64,000 nucleotides of DNA from Artemia franciscana (Eukaryota; Arthropoda; Branchiopoda; Anostraca; Artemiidae). Position 1 is the first letter of the stretch. Every line of letters begins with the position of its first letter. The notes under the pieces are model-generated. The model was not told the DNA's origin, ran no database searches, and worked only from the letters and a program-made list of their open reading frames with translations. The DNA lies in the NCBI RefSeq assembly GCF_032884065.1, contig NW_027062618.1, positions 1,220,848 through 1,284,847 on the forward strand. Reading direction: 5' to 3'. This document shows, piece after piece, positions 9,770 to 20,962 of the stretch. The position numbers and the translations under genes were made by a program.

Positions 9770-11981
9770 AGGCGTTTTTTCTATGTTTTTTGCAAATGAA
9801 ACCCCTATTTATTATTTGAGCTAAAACTGATAAAAGAAAATCATTTTTAGCAGAAAAATGAGTTTTAATGCTGATGATGAACGCTGTATATGTGTTCGAA
9901 ATATCCAGTTCAATAATTTTATATCTATTCACTGTCAATAAAAAGGTATCATCCCTATTTTGAACTGTTTTACTTCAGTTGAAAAAACATACTTTTTTAA
10001 AATTTAATTTCTAGATTAAATTATTTTGACCAGCCTATAATGTTTTTTTTTTTTATTTTTAAAGATAGTAACCCTTCACACTCCAACCAATATGGCTCAG
10101 CGAGGGTCTTAGTTTCCAAGATAATGCTCCTTGCCTTGACTTGATGCGTCTAATTTCTTTAAGTAAGATCATATAAAGGTTACCAGTATTTTCTAATGGG
10201 CTGCAGCTTACTGACACCATTATCCACCAGAAACTGCTTGATTACCCACCATTTGGGCTTCATGTGGTTTATATTGACAATAAATACCTTAAAGAGATAA
10301 TCAACTATCAAGAACGGGGTTTACCAAAATTTTGACACGTATACTATCCTTTTTTATAATTTCCCCAACGCTGAGTACCCCTAGGGCCGTTACTAGCCAA
10401 AATGTTTGGAGGAGGGGAGTAAGGAATTTTACTGACTGGCTGGTCATTTTTACTGACTGTTTTTTTCATACTTAGTATAATGCCTGTTTTGAACACAATA
10501 CGTAAAATAACTGCACGAGTCAGTAAAACCGCTGCATTTACCGACCGAGATTTAAATTTCGTTACATATCATGTCATTATTTCAATACTCTTATTCAACC
10601 AAATAGAAAATTGTCGCACCATCTCTAAATTCACGGTAGGATTCGGCAAACTGCTGCGTATTTCGTTTAAGTTCAAACTTTCTGTAGATGACATGTCAGT
10701 ATTTTCATGGTCTTTATTTGACGGTACAAAGAATTTTAGTGGCGTCCGAAAAACCATGGCGCTTCGCTTCATGATTTTACCGACTTATTCTTTTACCGAA
10801 TGACCGAAAATTGGGTGAGGACGTTCCCCTACCCCATACCTGACGTTCCTGAGTACCCCTCGCGAAAAAGTGGATGCGTTTGAATTACAATCAACAATAA
10901 TTTGTTTTCTATTTGGTACACAAATAATATTAAGGCGAAATAAAATTATCCATAGTAAAACATAAATGAAAATTATATTATAAAAAAGAATTTTGTTTGG
11001 ATCAATGAAAAGGATGAGATTATTCGCACTGGAATATTAGTCCTTCATAATTTGGTTCCTTCGTTTAATTTTTATCTGAGATGTGATTTCATGTCCAATA
11101 TCCTGTTCCTTGTGCAGTGAAGGTTCATATACCTATCGAAATCCGGTGCAATATGTACCCCGCCAGATACTTTTCGTATCCCTGGGGGTACGCGTACCAA
11201 AATTTTTCTTTACAAGAATCCCACTTCCACTCCTTTCAGTGATGACAAGTTTAAAAATAAATTTAGTTTCCAACCTTGGACGTCACTCTAACTTTTTTCT
11301 TTATTAGCAGCCGAACCGGTCACATTTCAAACCACAGTCCATGAAAAAAAAAAATATTGTCTTTTCAGTAATAAAACGCGTCCTCAGTAATAAAACACCA
11401 CAGGAAGTGCCTCTTAATTTTCTTACCACATCATTATTTTTTATTTTGGTGGTCTGTCATGTCTCCCACATAAAAATAAGAAATTCTTTTATTCTCAAAA
11501 AGGAGAATATTTGAAAATAATAATCGTAAAAAAAAAACAACAACAAAAAAACAATCCACTCAATTAAAAAAAGCACAAGAAATATTTTCCATCGTTATAA
11601 CTTTCTTTTACACAAATAATATACATAATATATACAAAAAAACGAAAGAAAGTTTTAATGATATCACAATCTAAATTTAAGATTCAAACTGTCTCATTAA
11701 ACTCTACTTCGGCTGCTATTTAAGCAATAAAAAACAAACATTTTGACTTCATAAAAAAAAACAACTGGCAGCTCTGTCGGCACACTACCATTTTAGGAAC
11801 ACTGACTTAGGACATATGCAGAGTTGTGTCATGTTTCTATTGGTTTTCAACAGTTTTTCGCTTTATTTTGTTATGCTATCTAACTTCTCATTTTTGATCC
11901 TAGGTAATTTTCTGACGACTCATTTAGTTTAAAACTAATTTTCAACTTAAAAATGTATCTTAAGTACGTGTTTATTTCTAG
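9770..11981 (+). other. COASY intron, no gene recognised
   Basis: Open frames at 10480-10803 and 11083-11307 show no family motif. The phrase GAGTACCCCT occurs near 10373 and 10852, flanking a stretch with many (A)CTGAC/GACCGA words, and may delimit an old insertion. The exon expected between the COASY exons (VSEETxxGG...) was searched for by eye here and not found. A TTTATTTCTAG acceptor ends the interval. Confidence 0.4.
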
Positions 11982-12236
11982 ATGAATGAAAATATTCCAA
12001 TTCATCCGCATGTGATTGGTTTAACCGGTGGGATAGCGAGTGGCAAATCATCAATAGCGAAACGTCTTGAAAACTTGGGTGTTTTCATCGTCGATTGTGA
12101 TGCCCTTGGTCATCGGGCATATTTACCTGGGACAAAATGTTTTAAAGACGTTCTGCAAGCGTTTGGAGATGAAATTAAGGATGCTAACGGCACGATAAAC
12201 CGGAAGGCTCTTGGTTCAATCGTTTTTTCTAACAGG
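11982..12236 (+). CDS. COASY: Bifunctional coenzyme A synthase, dephospho-CoA kinase exon 1
   Basis: This 255-base, 85-codon exon is in phase 0 at both ends. After NENIPIHPHV it shows the dephospho-CoA kinase P-loop GLTGGIASGKSS (GGIASGKS at exon residues 16-23), which binds ATP for 3'-phosphorylation of dephospho-CoA. Then come VDCDALGHRAYLPG, corresponding to the conserved D.LGH.AY substrate-binding segment, and INRKALGSIVFSNR. It matches animal COASY in order and spacing. Acceptor is CTAG at 11978-11981 and donor GTAAAT from 12237. An in-frame ATG begins the exon, but this is an internal exon by homology, not a gene start. The last 76 bases with the donor are duplicated downstream in the intron. 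Confidence 0.9.
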
Positions 12237-12842
12237 GTAAATGAACGGACTAGTATTTTTTTTTGTTTTTAACGAAATCTTTGTCTATAGAAAGATGTTG
12301 GTAGTGTTGGTAATTGACTAGTTATCTGTCCTGATGTATTTGTGATTCGGCCATAAAAGGACAAAACAGCAAGGACTCCTTGGAGATAACTTTTGTTCAT
12401 AAAATTGTTTGGAGATGAAATTAAGGATGCTAACGGCACGATAAACCGGAAGGCTCTTGGTTCTATCGTTTTTTCTAACAGGGTAAATGAACGGACTAGT
12501 ATTTTTTTTGTTTTTAACGAAATCTTTGTCTATAGACAGATGTTGGTAGTGTTGGTAATTGACTAATTATCTGTTCTGATGTATTTGTGATTCGGCCATA
12601 AAAGGACAAAACAGCAAGGACTCCTTGGAGATAACTTTTGTTCATAAAATCGTTTGGAGATGAAACTAACAGGGTAAATGAACGGACTAGTATTTTTTTT
12701 TTTTTTAACGAAATCTTTGTCTATAAAAAGATGTTGGTAGTGTTGGTAATTGACTAATTATCTGTTCTGATGTATTTGTGATTCGGCCATAAAAGGACAA
12801 AACAGCAAGGACTCCTTGGAGATAACTTTTGTTCATAAAATC
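12161..12842 (+). repeat. Tandem triplication of a COASY exon end plus intron start
   Basis: Three head-to-tail units start at GTTTGGAGATGAAA at 12161, 12407 and 12652 (periods 246 and 245). Each contains the exon tail, the GTAAATGA donor and about 165 bases of intron ending TTTTGTTCATAAAAT. Unit 2 keeps the whole exon tail with one silent change (TCA to TCT). Unit 3 has lost about 57 bases of it, joining GATGAAACT to AACAGGGTAAATG. The duplicated pieces have no splice acceptor, so they are not usable exons, but each has an intact-looking donor. Confidence 0.9.
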
Positions 12843-13489
12843 AGGATAGACTCAAGGAAGACGTGAAATTCTTTGAAAAAAAAAGAAAAGAAAAAAAATG
12901 AAAGAAAAAGAAAAAAAACGCCATCTAAGTTAATCAGGAACATATTGGGAGGAAAGAAAATAGCTCGGGCTACTTTCAGAGACGTCTGGTCGACCCAAAG
13001 AATGTAAGATTTTTAATCAGTTATAATCATTTTGTTTTAATCCTTATTAACAATAATTTGTTTCGTTCATTTTTTAATTTAATTCATTTATTAATCTTAT
13101 TAATCAGGTTATGCATTTAACTTATTGATCCATTTCAACTTATCTTTAATTATTAATTCTCAACCAAATTAGTATAATTTGATAAGTAAAAATTAAGCTT
13201 AGTTCAATCTTTTTTCGAAGTAATAAAGTAATTATTTTCAATAGTCTATAATAAGTTCAGGCAGAGCCGAGTTAGCTTCTCATGTCAAATAAGGAGATAG
13301 ATATTTATTTCAAAAAAATCTCTATCACAAGCCCACGAAGCGCTGAATTTGGAATTCGGAGTCGAAAAATCCTATGATTACACGAAAACTGGAAAAAATG
13401 TAAAAAAAAAACAACGAAAAAGAATAATCATTTGTGAGTCAATAAATTAACAGTAAAAAGTCATTTAAAAAGTAAAAAAATAAAATCTA
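12843..13489. other. COASY intron, no gene recognised
   Basis: Purine-rich AAAGAAAAG runs at 12878-12920 and AT-rich DNA. No open frame of interest. Confidence 0.5.
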
Positions 13490-13699
13490 TGGATGGTGTC
13501 TTTCCTGTGGATATCCGACTTTAAATTTGAAGAAATTGTGACGCCGAGGAGTTTAAATCGGGACACAGAAATTAAGAAGGGATAGGACTAAGAAAATAGG
13601 GCGAAGATTTGAGGACACAAATTGGCAATATCATGGACTTAGAGGGATTGACTGTCACGTCTAAGTTCAAGGCCTCATCTCCAATTTTATTGAGGATAC

Positions 13700-14400
13700 T
13701 CATAGGGTCGCTTATTAAATTTCCAAAGCAAGTTCAACAACCGTTAGGTCATCAGCAAATTTCCATCGGCCAGTAAATTCCTTTGCAAGGCTGTTAATCA
13801 TGACTGAAAAAAGGAGGGGACCTTGGAGAGTACCTTGGGGTATGCCATTGTAGACAAGTAGAGGATTTAGATAATAATTCTGGTATTTGACAACTTGCGA
13901 TCTATTTCTGAAGGTGGAAGCAACCAACTTCACCAATAAGGGAGCAATATTGAACTCGCTGACAAGATTCTCAACTAAAATATTGTGGTTAATAAGGTCA
14001 AATGCATTCTGAAGATCAATGGAAATTAAATTTAGCCAGGAATTAGGCTTTTCGAGTATTTCCCGCAGTGGTCAATAAGAGAAACGAGGTAGTGGGAAGT
14101 AGAGGTGGATTTTAGGTTCTCGAATTGCAGCAGGTCAGTAAGAGGTAGGATTGTTTCCTTTAGCCAATCTGCAGGGAATCCTTCATAAATTTAAAAAAAA
14201 ATAGGAGTAAGAGTAATAGGACGAACGCCTTTAATACCAGGCTTTCGCTTTTATTTTTCAAATGGGTTATGAAACCCTGTTTCCAAATTGTTGGAATTCG
14301 CCCAGACTCGGTAATCCCATTAGACAGGACAGACATGAGCTTTGAAAATAAGTCACTGAAGGCTCTAATAAGAGGAAACGGGATATCCAAAGGACAAACA
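13700..14400 (-). pseudogene. Reverse transcriptase relic (LINE family 2)
   Basis: 14390-14160 encodes IPFPLIRAFSDLFSKLMSVL then SGRIPTIWKQGFITHLKNK, the finger region before the palm. About 14040-13715 encodes ISIDLQNAFDLINHNIL (motif A, with the D of DLQNAFD), GIPQGTLQGPLLFSVMINSL (motif B) and WKFADDLTVVEL (catalytic F-A-D-D). Frames are interrupted between the blocks, so no intact enzyme is encoded. Confidence 0.8.
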
Positions 14401-14893
14401 CTTCTTTTTCTTAGTTTTTCAGTTACTTCTTCAGTTTTCCAGTTTTTCAGTTTAGTTTTTCTTAGTTACTTCTTTCTATCTCAGACGGGGAAATAGTGGG
14501 AAAAGAAGGTGAAAGGGCTCCTGTTGGTATTTGGTCAGGCAATGCTGGAAGGCTTTGGACAATGGAAGCAAGGAATTTATTTTGATTATTGGTAGTAACA
14601 TCAGGCGATTGGGGTAGATTGAAGTGAAGCTGCACAAGCCTCCTGGCATACAACTTTTTAATATCGGAATACCAATTTTTGGTTTTTCAGTGAATAACTC
14701 TTCGACCTTATTTTGTAGTACAATCGTGCCAATTTACGAATTTCTCTTTTAATTGATTTTCTTTGTTTATTGGCTTCCTCCGTTTTACCATTTTTGAAAA
14801 GCTTCAATTAGGTTCTAATTATTATCATTATAGTTTGGTTAATAAAGGGTATATCACTGAAGAACCTTTGAAATATTTTTTTTTCTGGGAACA

Positions 14894-15620
14894 TTAATAT
14901 TTATTAATTAGCTTTTTGCAGAACGTAGACATTTCCTCATCAAGATTTTTTAAACTATAAATATTAGACCAATCTTCAGTATTCAGCCACATGCCAAAAG
15001 AAAGAAGATAAAATTTTTGAATAGGGTGGTAAGCGCCATAAGTAGTTGAGAAAAAATTCTCAAAATTTGAGGAGGAGGATAAAACAATCAAAAGATGATA
15101 ACTCCCACCTAATGGGGGCAAAGCTGAGCTAGGGCTGTAAAAATTATATATGTTAATTAAAATAACATACTTAGAAATAACAAAATCAGCACTTGTCTGC
15201 AATTGCTGGATGAATCTACATTTTGAATCGATATTTCGATTTGGGGAGTAATAGAAAATAGCTATTGCAGTAATATTAAATGGATGAGGTAGTACTTTTG
15301 GTCTAACACTTAGCCAGAGGATTTCATCATACTCGGATAAATTAGGGACTCGAATAACCTCTGGGTGAAGGTTAATCTTTGTAAAAAAAACAAAACACCA
15401 CCATTTTTTCCGGGGGGACAGCCTAAATGACGGAGTTTAATAAACTCTGAATAATTTGTCAGGCACAGGGACCCTGGGTCATGGAACTGTATTTCAGTAA
15501 TAGCTCTAATATCTACCCAATTTGATTCTGAAAGCACCTTGAGTTCGGTAAGCTTTTCAAAATTAAGACTTTCAGCAATAGTAACTAAAAGTTTAGGAAA
15601 AACAAACTGATGAGGAATCG
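14894..15620 (-). pseudogene. LINE family 2 endonuclease relic
   Basis: Minus-strand frames at 15537-15310 (LSESNWVDIRAITEIQFHDP, LRHLGCPPGKNGGVLFF) and 15202-14894 (YNFYSPSSALPPLGGSYHLL, DEEMSTFCKKLINKY) have the order of an apurinic-type endonuclease: an ITE-like catalytic Glu segment, a GG.L(F) segment, and the linker to RT. Stops separate the blocks. The match is by pattern only. Confidence 0.55.
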
Positions 15621-15847
15621 CGACAGTGAGACTTGATGAGTTCGAGAATTTCCTGAGTGGGGTTTTGATTTAATATTATGATACTTTGAAGAAGTAGGGA
15701 AAGAGAAAAATTTAGCTGGGGATTTGGAGGTGAGGGACGGGCAAGGATATAGACGAAGCATGATGAGGAAGCTACAACTTGTTTCCAGACGACCGGAAGT
15801 TATAGCAATCAGGATTTATTATAAGATAATTATCAAATGCGAAAATC

Positions 15848-16264
15848 TCAGATTTGAGTTACATTGACAAGGTAGGCACGAGGGATAAAACGAATGGGCT
15901 GGAGGTCGGGTTTCGTGGACAGAGGGTAAGAAGGAGTTGAATTGGGTGGATTTTGATTAGAGAGGAAAGGGAGAGATTGGAAGTCAAAAAGGTCACGGGA
16001 AAGGGAAGTGGGGTGGGAACTTTCTGGGAGGAAGGAGGTCGTATTTACTTTGGCAAATGACGGATGGAGACTCGAACCAGTCAACAATATCTTGGGCACA
16101 TGGAGTGGATAGGGTATGCAAGGGAGTTTGTGACTGGGAGGGATATAAGTAAGAAGGGATTGTGGAGGGTTTTGGGTGCAGTGATGTCTGCGATGGTGAT
16201 TTGACTGGTTGTTAGTAAATTTCTGGGCTGGAGAGGCGTTTGGGGAAACAGAATAGCAAAACAA
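15848..16264 (-). pseudogene. Pro/Ser-rich ORF at the 5' side of LINE family 2
   Basis: A 138-codon minus-strand frame rich in Pro, Ser, His and Thr, with no zinc knuckle or other motif. Its position upstream of the endonuclease relic makes an ORF1 or leader origin possible. I do not recognise it, and it could be chance. Confidence 0.3.
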
Positions 16265-16329
16265 TAAACAAACTCTGAAGACAATTCAAATCGTAGTCAG
16301 ACATAAAACCACAATACAGAAATTAAAAG

Positions 16330-17293
16330 AATTTGGTAAAATATAGGTTACACAAGTAGTGTGTCCGAAAATCATTAAATAAACTTTACATGATGATTGG
16401 TGAAAGCAAATTCTGGTTCAGTTCGGTAGCGCTGCAATGTCTGTGGGACTAGTCATCCCCAATCAGTAGTTCACTATTATGAACTATCTGTCAATTAGGG
16501 TACAAATTTTTGTGGAAAATATATTTCCAATGCTAATAAAAAAGAGAACGTTTATTTTAACTAAAGATTGATTAATTCTAATTTTAATTGATTTTAAAAT
16601 TAATTTGATTACAGTCAAGACCGTATCCAGGGGGATGCTAGGGGGTTCAACCATCTCCCCCCGAAATGTTTGTCCGACTCCGTAGAAACATAACAAAACC
16701 GCGCATTAACACATTTTGGTGCGTTTTCCCTGGAAAATCCTGGAGAGGACCCTGATTACAGTCATTCACTGTCATCCTGATTAAATGAAATTCAACCAAC
16801 GTTAATACTGCGCTATTACGTACTTTCGGTGAATTAGGGCACAAATTTTCCGTGAAAATTTCTTTTTAATGCCAGTGAAAAAGAGGCGGTACATTTTAAC
16901 AGTAAATTATTAATTCTACTGCTTAGCTAAATTATTTCTTGAAAGAAACTTTCCATGTTAAATCACCGAAGTTTCCACTCTTATAGTTTCCCATGCTCTT
17001 TGCGTTAACTAACAACTATCTCTAATTACAGAAAAGAAAATCAAAACAATTTGTTATGTATAAATAAAAAGAATGTAAAGTTAAAATTGGCGAAAATCAG
17101 GATGAGATTGTGCTCTAGGTAGAATGATTATGATTTCCGTAGACCCTTTTGTTTATTATACTTATTTGCTTTTTAATTATTCTCTTTCGATTTAGTATGT
17201 CCTTGAAGTGCACTTATTAAAAGCCTTCAGAATTTGAATTTTGTTGGTTTATTAGTTAATGCTTGCAGCTAAATATGCGTAAGCGCAGTAAGA
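16330..17293. other. COASY intron with a diverged direct repeat
   Basis: About 16470-16585 and 16810-16925 are related (AATTAGGG.ACAAATTTT...GTGAAAAT...AATGC...AAAAAAGAG), period about 340 bases. A 7 bp hairpin TAGTTCA/TGAACTA lies near 16468-16487. No gene. Confidence 0.45.
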
Positions 17294-17590
17294 AGGTTTT
17301 TTCGCCGCCCAGCTGTTGCCCAACAATGTTAGCAATCAGGTATTTGTTTGGACGGCGAAAACACAATTGTTAGCCAACAGAAATAAATTCTCCAACAGTT
17401 TTCTCCAATAAGTATTCGATTTGTTAAAGATATTCTCTAACAATGTTAGCTAACAGTTTTTGTTGGACGGCGCAAATACTATTGTCGGAAAAATTGTTAG
17501 CCAACAGTTTTTGTTGGACGGCGCAAATATTATTGTCGGAAAAATTGTTAGCTAACAGTTTTTGTTTGGACGGAGGAAAAAAAACCTAAA
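17294..17590. mobile_element. Small inverted-repeat element (MITE-like) with internal 51 bp repeats
   Basis: The left end AGGTTTTTTCGCCGCCCA (about 17294) is matched by the reverse complement of the right end (AGGTTTTTTTTCCTCCGTCCA, read inward from about 17588). The interior holds units of 51 bases (start 17457, 17508, partial 17559) containing TTGTTGGACGGCGCAAATA and the palindrome TGTTAGCTAACA. About 297 bp, no coding capacity, within the COASY intron. Family unassigned. Confidence 0.55.
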
Positions 17591-18743
17591 ATTAACCACT
17601 TTGGAAAATTGAAAGCTGAAGATTTCGGCTTAGAAAGATTTAACCGTTGCAATTCATATTCGAGCTTGTATTAATCTATAATCAATACAACATCATAAGT
17701 GTTGGAGCCACCTTGGATCGGTTTTACCGACAAATTTGCTATGGAAATTTTTTTTAAAAATTGTTTACCCTTTGAAGGATTTATTCTTTAAAAAAAGACA
17801 ATAATTTCCTTAGTTCTTAAAATATAGTTTTTATGCTTAAAACCATGTTGCGTATTTCCTGACCCGTAATCAATGCTTTTTCTTTTAAAACGCAGCATAT
17901 ATACAAGCTAATCCTTTGTTACTTTACCCCATTAAATTAAAACTATTATTTGTTTCCAATAGTAAGTACAATTTTGTTTCTGTCTGTCATTAGATTTTCA
18001 TATGCGCTTTATTAATAATTGCATAACCGTGTCACTGCGCTCTGTTGTTATTTATAATCTTATATGACCATTTGTATGAAGACAAATTTCGCTACTTTAA
18101 TCGGAAACGAATAAAAGACATGGTAGCAGAAGTATGTAACACCTCCCCCGTGAAGATAAAAATCCTTAAAGATTATGGCTTACGAGCTCCTCTCCGTATA
18201 GAGGACAAATTCCTGATTTCTGGGGTACGAAGTTCAATCGTCTAAGTGAAGAATTACCTGTCAAATGTAAATTTTCTTTTTGTGTCAAAAATGTCAATTT
18301 TTTCAAATGTAATTTTCTGGGGTACGAAGTTCAACCGTGTAAGTTTGCTGTGAAGAACTGCCTGTCAAATGTCCAGTGAATCCAGACATGGCCGGTAGAT
18401 AAGACTCACAAGTGGGCTGTACTTTTAAAATTCACCCCGTCTGTCCATTAGGCCCAGATTTTTGTCGTGTAAAATTTATATATATTGTCGATGTATTAAA
18501 TTTCAGCAGGATATTACATACCTAACTTTCTACTAGAAATGTGGGGTTGGGCTGGGCATTAAGTTTTTGAATCCATAATTTCCCATCTATATATTTTTTT
18601 TCCTATAGATGGCTGCATTGAATTAATTTCTTCCCCACTCTGCATTGAGTGAGAAAGTTTCTGTCTTGCACCCATCCCTCTTTCCATGGTCAGCAAAACT
18701 TTGTACTTAACTGTGTATGACTGAAAATTTTTGTCTATTTTAG
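17591..18743 (+). other. COASY intron, no gene recognised
   Basis: An open frame at 18045-18245 (plus) has no motif. TTCTGGGGTACGAAGTTCAA occurs near 18218 and 18315 as part of a short local duplication that also includes GCCTGTCAAATGT-like text. The interval ends in the TCTATTTTAG acceptor. Confidence 0.4.
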
Positions 18744-18926
18744 GATGCTTTGAATAAGCTCAATAGCATTGTTTGGCCACAAATTGCTGAAATAGCAAAA
18801 GCTGAAATAAAAAAATTGCGCACTGAGGGTAAGGACATCGTAGTCCTCGATGCGGTGGTCCTACTTGAAGCCAACTGGAACAAATTTTGTCAGGAAGTTT
18901 GGGTGGCTATTATCCCTCCTGAAGAA
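18744..18926 (+). CDS. COASY: Bifunctional coenzyme A synthase, dephospho-CoA kinase exon 2
   Basis: This 183-base, 61-codon exon, phase 0 at both ends, continues directly from the exon ending at 12236. It reads DALNKLNSIVWPQIAEIAKA, then KDIVVLDAVVLLEANWNKFC and EVWVAIIPPEE. It matches the human order KQLKILTDIMWPIIA...VCVIDAAVLLEAGW...VWTAVIPETE. The VLDAVVLLEA strand is the conserved dephospho-CoA kinase segment before the lid. Acceptor TTTTAG is at 18738-18743 and donor GTAAGT from 18927. The remaining C-terminal exon, expected to hold the ...RIVERDG... segment, was not found in the Helitron-filled sequence that follows, so the gene is incomplete in this window. Confidence 0.9.
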
Positions 18927-19071
18927 GTAAGTTATCCCACTTTTTTTCTTTAACTGAATTATTGGGAACTGTGGCGTCAGAGTACGTATCTCTTAACGAG
19001 TTCATTGCAGGTTCCATTTGATTCAAATTAGCTATGGTTTTGATTCTTCATCTTCTATGTTTATATATATA

Positions 19072-19233
19072 CTAGCTGTTGGGGTGGCGCTTCGCGCCAC
19101 CCCAACACCTAGTTGGTGGGGGGGCTTCGCGCCCCCCAAGCCCCCCCGCGCGCGTAAGTCGTTACTCGTCATATTAGTTACGCGCCATTGTAGTTGTGTC
19201 CCTATGTCCCACCTGTGAATATAGATATATATA
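19072..19233 (-). mobile_element. Helitron 3' terminal fragment
   Basis: On the minus strand it ends with a GC-rich hairpin (GGGGTGGCGC, GAA loop, GCGCCACCCC) then AACAGCTAG, followed by T. This is the Helitron 3' signature of a hairpin roughly 10 bases before CTRR. The fragment is only about 160 bp and abuts the 3' end of the next copy at 19234. Confidence 0.85.
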
Positions 19234-19487
19234 CTAGCTGTTGGGGTGGCGCTTCGCGCCACCCCAACACCTAGTTGGTGGGGCGCTTCGCGCCCCCCAA
19301 GCCCCCCCGCGCGCGTAAGTCGTTACGCGCCATATTAGTTACGCGCCATTGTAGCTGTGTCCCTGTGTCCCACCTGTAAATAGAGATAGATATCTATATA
19401 TATTTTTAACTACGTAAAACATGCGAATATACAACATTCTTCGCTGTCCCATTGTCTGTGCATATAAATAGCATTTATATTTATATG

Positions 19488-19700
19488 TCTGTGCATATAC
19501 AAAGCCTTATGTACTAATAATGACGTCATATGCAAACGCTCTATTTACAAACAAACAAACATGCATACACACAACTCGCTTCGCGCCACCCCAACACGGT
19601 GCATATACAAAGCCTTATGTACTAATAATGACGTCATATGCAAACGCTCTATTTACAAACAAACAAACATGCATACACACAACTCGCTTCGCGCCACCCC
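19488..19700. repeat. 107-111 bp direct duplication within Helitron
   Basis: GTGCATATACAAAGCCTTAT through AACTCGCTTCGCGCCACCCC occurs twice in tandem, starting at about 19488 and 19599. Each copy has one TGACGTCA palindrome and a (CAAA)n piece. Confidence 0.85.
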
Positions 19701-20406
19701 AACACCTAGTTGGTGGGGCGCTTCGCGCCCACCCAAGCCCCCCGCGCGCGTAAGTTGTTACGCGCCATATTAGTTACGCGCCATTGTAGCTGTGTCCCAC
19801 CTGTGAATAGAGATATATATAAATATATATTTTTAACTACGTAAAACATGCGAATATACAACATTCTTCGCTGTCCCATTGTCTGTGCATATAAATAGCA
19901 TTTATATTCCCTGTGTCCCGGTCGTCATTTGTGTCCTAGTGTCCCAGTTTGTATTTTCTCTTTGAGTGTCCCGGTCGTCATTTATATTCCCTGTGTCCCA
20001 GTGTCCCGGTTGTCATTTGTGTCCCGGTTGTCATTTGTGTCCCGGTCTGTAATTTCTATTCAAACAATCCCTGTGTCTTAGTCGTCAATTATATATCCCG
20101 CCTGTGCCCCCGGCGTCCCCGTTGTAGTTGTTTCCCTGCGTCCCGGTCGTCATTTATATTCCCGGTCGTGATTTGTGTCCGGGTGTCCCAGTCTGTAATT
20201 TTTCTTTGAGGTTCCTGGTCGTCATTTATATTCCCTCTGTGTCGGTCGTCATTTGTGTCCCGGTCTGTTATTTATCTTTGAGTGTTTTTTTTTTTAGTTT
20301 TTTTAGTTTTTTACATTTTTTCAGTTTTTTTTCTTCTTTATTTTTCAGCGTCACTATGAAGTACATATCGCCGACCCTTTGTTTTTTAACTTAAATCTGG
20401 TAGGCA

Positions 20407-20827
20407 TTGATGACCTTATCCAAGTCAAAATCCCAAACCCAATCATCATCGCTATCATTTTCAGTTTTGATATGTTTTGACTCTCGCTTTCCAGGTGGAT
20501 TTTCATCTAACTGCGCGGTTTTGCGTTCTTTAGCCGCAAGCCTGTTTTCTTGCTGTTCTTGTGATTCCTCGGCACGTTTTCTTTTCTTACTTTCTCTATC
20601 AGCTGCAAGCCTGTTTTCTGCTGTTCTTGTGATTCCTCGGCACGCTTTTTTGCAGCAAGTTTTTTGGCATAGACTCTTTGAGCAGCTTCCTCGGCTGTTG
20701 CCATTGTAGGTTCTTCAGTCATTTTACAATTAAACATTTTTCCGTGAACGCATGTCTTAAATACCATTAATGACGTCACCGTCATAGCAATAATGACGAC
20801 AACTAACTTCATGACGTCAGTCGACAC
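20407..20827 (-). pseudogene. Helitron N-terminal ORF, frameshifted copy
   Basis: Minus-strand frame MTEEPTMATAEEAAQRVYAK, then lysine-rich text and EESQEQQ. This is the same protein as at 61321-61707 and 62240-62626. A 60-70 base internal duplication (repeated CTGTTCTTGTGATTCCTCGG at about 20544 and 20620) shifts the frame in this copy. The R..ESQEQQ..RLAAK module resembles the basic/acidic leader of animal Helitron Rep-helicase proteins. Function is otherwise unknown. Confidence 0.6.
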
Positions 20828-20883
20828 AGAAACATGACGTCACCTGACACACAGACAGACAGACAACTTATTTTTATATATAT

Positions 20884-20886
<3 letters not shown>

Positions 20887-20959
<73 letters not shown>
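20887..20959. repeat. (TA)n microsatellite
   Basis: About 36 TA units next to the 5' end of one Helitron copy and the helicase-end remnant of the next. The younger copy probably inserted into the (TA)n tract that older copies carry between helicase stop and hairpin. Confidence 0.95.

Positions 20960-20962
<3 letters not shown>

Larger units (their letters stand above)
13490..16320 (-). mobile_element. Decayed non-LTR retrotransposon (LINE family 2), antisense in COASY intron
   Basis: Minus-strand order: leader/ORF1-like frame (16264-15848), endonuclease pieces (15620-14894), RT N-terminal piece (14390-14160), RT palm (about 14060-13715). The YADD box reads FADD, and the RT differs from LINE family 1 (GIPQGT... 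rather than GVRQG), so this is a separate lineage of the Jockey/I/CR1 type. Exact ends are uncertain. Confidence 0.7.
19234..20886 (-). mobile_element. Non-autonomous Helitron, minus strand
   Basis: The 3' end (hairpin plus CTAG) is at 19234-19237 and the 5' end (TCTATATATATAAAAATAAG read on the minus strand) at 20886, with A preceding TC and T following CTAG, the Helitron insertion pattern. Inside, from 5' to 3' on the minus strand: TGACGTCA-rich zone, N-terminal ORF, T-rich spacer, GGGACACAGGG minisatellite (about 19905-20285), helicase-end remnant and GC hairpin region. A 107-base direct duplication sits near 19488-19700, with a second hairpin-region piece at 19685-19760. No helicase or Rep domain is intact. 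Confidence 0.8.

Noticed and set aside
12410..12482. Extra COASY coding exons
   Set aside because: The duplicated segments have no splice acceptor and follow an in-frame stop when read on from the true exon; they are intronic duplicates.
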